Assembly (NCBI GenBank): GCA_030668755.1
Contig: DAOVEW010000069.1
Coordinates: 1-6,424 of the forward strand
Direction: 5' to 3'
Length of the DNA stretch: 6,424 nucleotides
DNA from: Bacillota bacterium
GTDB lineage: Bacteria > Armatimonadota > Hebobacteria > Hebobacterales > Hebobacteraceae
Below, piece after piece: positions 5,334 through 6,424 of this stretch. Within the stretch, counting starts at the first letter, position 1, and the number at the start of each line of letters is the position of its first letter. A program made the translations under genes and the position numbers. Below the pieces are notes generated by a model. That model worked only from the letters and a program-made list of their open reading frames with translations, was not told where the DNA came from and did no database searches.

Positions 5334-5969
5334 TCACCATGCCAGCGCCCGGCAGGGAGCAGCGTTCGCGCCCGCCAGCTTCATCGGCGCCGCACACAGA
5401 GTCACGATCTGGGTCGGCAGCCGGTCCAGCCCGACCAGCGGGCACAGAATCATGCCGCCACGCCGGAAGAACTCGTTCACGAACGGCATGCTCTCGCCCG
5501 CCGGATCATCGAAGGACAACATGTCGCCGCCCAGGATGGTGGGCCGGCGGTCCAGGATCCACTCCTGCAGCTCGGCGGAGAAGTACGGGCTGCCGTGATA
5601 GTAGTCGGGCTCGTGCAAGTGCGCGTCCCAGCCGCAGGAGAGAATCAGCGAATCCGCTCCCTCAGCGAAGTCCTCCAGTTCGTACTTCGGCACGGGTAAC
5701 TCCTGACCGTCGGCGGCAAGCTTCACGACGAAGGCTCGCGTGATGAACTTCTCGGGCGGGATGTCGTCGAGCGTCGGCCCGTCCTCATGCACGTGAGCGC
5801 CCGTCTCCAAGTAGGTGCAGCCGTTGAGCACCATCACGCTCAGGGCGTGCGAGACCCAGCCGGTCTCCGCCAGTGAGCCGACCTCGCGCACCGCGACGGG
5901 CTCGCATTCGGGGTCGTCGTACCAGTCAACGCCGTCCACGGTCGGCACGCTCAGGTCGTAGACGACCAT
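5334..5969 (-). CDS. Cyclase-family (kynurenine formamidase-like) protein with altered metal motif
   Basis: This 211-residue protein has the full length and layout of the PF04199 cyclase/KynB family, whose known members are metal-dependent amidases or cyclohydrolases. It starts with MVVYDLSVPT, matching the family opening 'YDLS'. It has the central motif region YLETGAHVHEDGP (53-65), then SCGWDAHLHEPDYYHGSPYF (111-130), PTILGGDMLSFDDP (143-156) and the usual end 'LP...L.A.P.KL.G....P.RALA'. The family signature HxGTHxDxPxH is not kept: aligned by eye the ligands become E55, H59 and H61, and the last His is absent. The C-terminal Glu of the catalytic dyad also appears to be replaced (MILCPL, C176). 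It may bind metal differently or do another reaction. The start at 5969 has AGGAG 6 nt upstream, overlapping the aminotransferase stop. The substrate is unknown. Confidence 0.75.
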   Translation of the reverse strand: MVVYDLSVPTVDGVDWYDDPECEPVAVREVGSLAETGWVSHALSVMVLNGCTYLETGAHVHEDGPTLDDIPPEKFITRAFVVKLAADGQELPVPKYELEDFAEGADSLILSCGWDAHLHEPDYYHGSPYFSAELQEWILDRRPTILGGDMLSFDDPAGESMPFVNEFFRRGGMILCPLVGLDRLPTQIVTLCAAPMKLAGANAAPCRALAW

Positions 5970-5975
5970 CTCTCG

Positions 5976-5980
5976 CTCCT
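5976..5980 (-). promoter_or_regulatory. Ribosome binding site overlapping the aminotransferase stop codon
   Basis: AGGAG on the minus strand lies 6 nt before the cyclase ATG. Its first two bases are the last two of the upstream TAG (TAGGAG), so the two genes are probably translationally coupled. Confidence 0.6.
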
Positions 5981-6424
5981 ACGCCAGCCCGAAGTGCTCG
6001 ATGGCGGCCACGATGCCGGCCTCGATGTTGGCGACGATCTCGTCAATGATCTCCCTGGTCACGACCAGCGCCGGGGCCAGCACCAGGATGTCGCCGTTGT
6101 TGCGCAGGATCATCCCGTTGCGGTAGCAGTGGTCGCGAACGAACGCGCCCACCTTCAGCTCGCCATCGAGCGGCTCGCGCGTCTCCTTATCCGCGACCAG
6201 CTCCACCGCCATGAGCAGTCCCTTCCCACGGATGTCGCCAACGATCGGGTGTCGGTAGAGCGGCGCCAGCTTCTCGCCGAGATACTCGCCCATCTCCGTC
6301 CCGCGCTCGACCAGCCTCTCCTTCTCGAAGATGTCCAGCACCGCCAACGCCGCCGCAGCGGACACAGGGTGGCCGGAGTAGGTGAACCCGTTGGCGAAGA
6401 TCGCCTGGCGCGCGCCGTGGTCGC
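5979..6424 (-). CDS. Class III (PLP-dependent) aminotransferase, C-terminal part
   Basis: The frame is open to the window edge and gives the last 147 residues of an enzyme that is normally about 430-460 residues long. It transfers an amino group between an omega-amino or amino acid donor and a 2-oxo acid using pyridoxal phosphate in the cytoplasm. Recognisable family stretches are NGFTYSGHPVSAAAAL near the window edge, VGDIRGKGLLMAVELV, and near the end MILRNNGDILVLAPALVVT followed by REIIDEIVANIEAGI. The PLP-binding lysine lies upstream, outside the window. A GTG at 6365 could look like a start, but the homology clearly continues through it. The gene ends in TAG at 5979-5981, 9 bp before the cyclase gene. 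The C-terminal style fits omega-amino acid:pyruvate or 4-aminobutyrate-type enzymes, but the substrate cannot be read from it. Confidence 0.9.
   Translation of the reverse strand, partial: DHGARQAIFANGFTYSGHPVSAAAALAVLDIFEKERLVERGTEMGEYLGEKLAPLYRHPIVGDIRGKGLLMAVELVADKETREPLDGELKVGAFVRDHCYRNGMILRNNGDILVLAPALVVTREIIDEIVANIEAGIVAAIEHFGLA

Noticed and set aside
4962..5699. Plus-strand 245-codon frame opposite the oxidoreductase and cyclase genes
   Set aside because: It is antisense to two well-supported genes and has no recognisable family.
1..6424. tRNA, rRNA, CRISPR array, riboswitch
   Set aside because: I saw no cloverleaf-type sequence, conserved ribosomal stretches, regularly spaced repeats or known riboswitch cores by reading.

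Overview
The window is GC-rich bacterial DNA with strong G/C preference at third codon positions. A large secreted GH42-like glycosidase, a kynurenine-formamidase-type cyclase, a Gfo/Idh/MocA oxidoreductase and a class III aminotransferase are a gene mix common in environmental genomes of groups such as Planctomycetota, Armatimonadota and Latescibacterota. That placement is an impression, not a demonstrated assignment.

Layout. (1) Bases 1-92 (+) hold the last 29 codons of an upstream gene. (2) Bases 93-323 are a non-coding leader with a candidate promoter and two compact inverted repeats. (3) Bases 324-2981 (+) encode an 885-residue predicted secreted GH42-like glycoside hydrolase. Its catalytic barrel appears to be interrupted early by a CBM4/9-like domain whose two halves are in swapped order. 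(4) Bases 2989-4864 are a patchwork of gene remnants. On the minus strand there is an unrecognised C-terminal piece, a 63-codon ORF resembling the extreme C-terminus of Eco57I-like DNA methylases, and a frameshifted methylase target-recognition and C-terminal region. On the plus strand there is a caspase-like C-terminal piece, the N-terminal piece of an integrase-type transposase, and a 147-bp element with IS3-like inverted ends. (5) Bases 4865-6424 (-) carry a tight, co-directional gene set: class III aminotransferase (its 5' part lies outside the window), then the cyclase-family protein, then the Gfo/Idh/MocA oxidoreductase. The last is cut after residue 148, exactly at the end of the 147-bp element.

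How it fits together. The flanks look like carbohydrate or small-molecule metabolism. The middle looks like a decayed defence and mobile-element island (methylase, caspase-like protein, transposase, IS ends). The truncated oxidoreductase, and the absence of a target duplication around the IS-like element, suggest an IS-linked deletion or rearrangement rather than simple insertion. I see no complete new system. The points most worth checking are the IS-bounded truncation, the permuted carbohydrate-binding insert, and the cyclase homologue that lacks the usual metal and catalytic residues.
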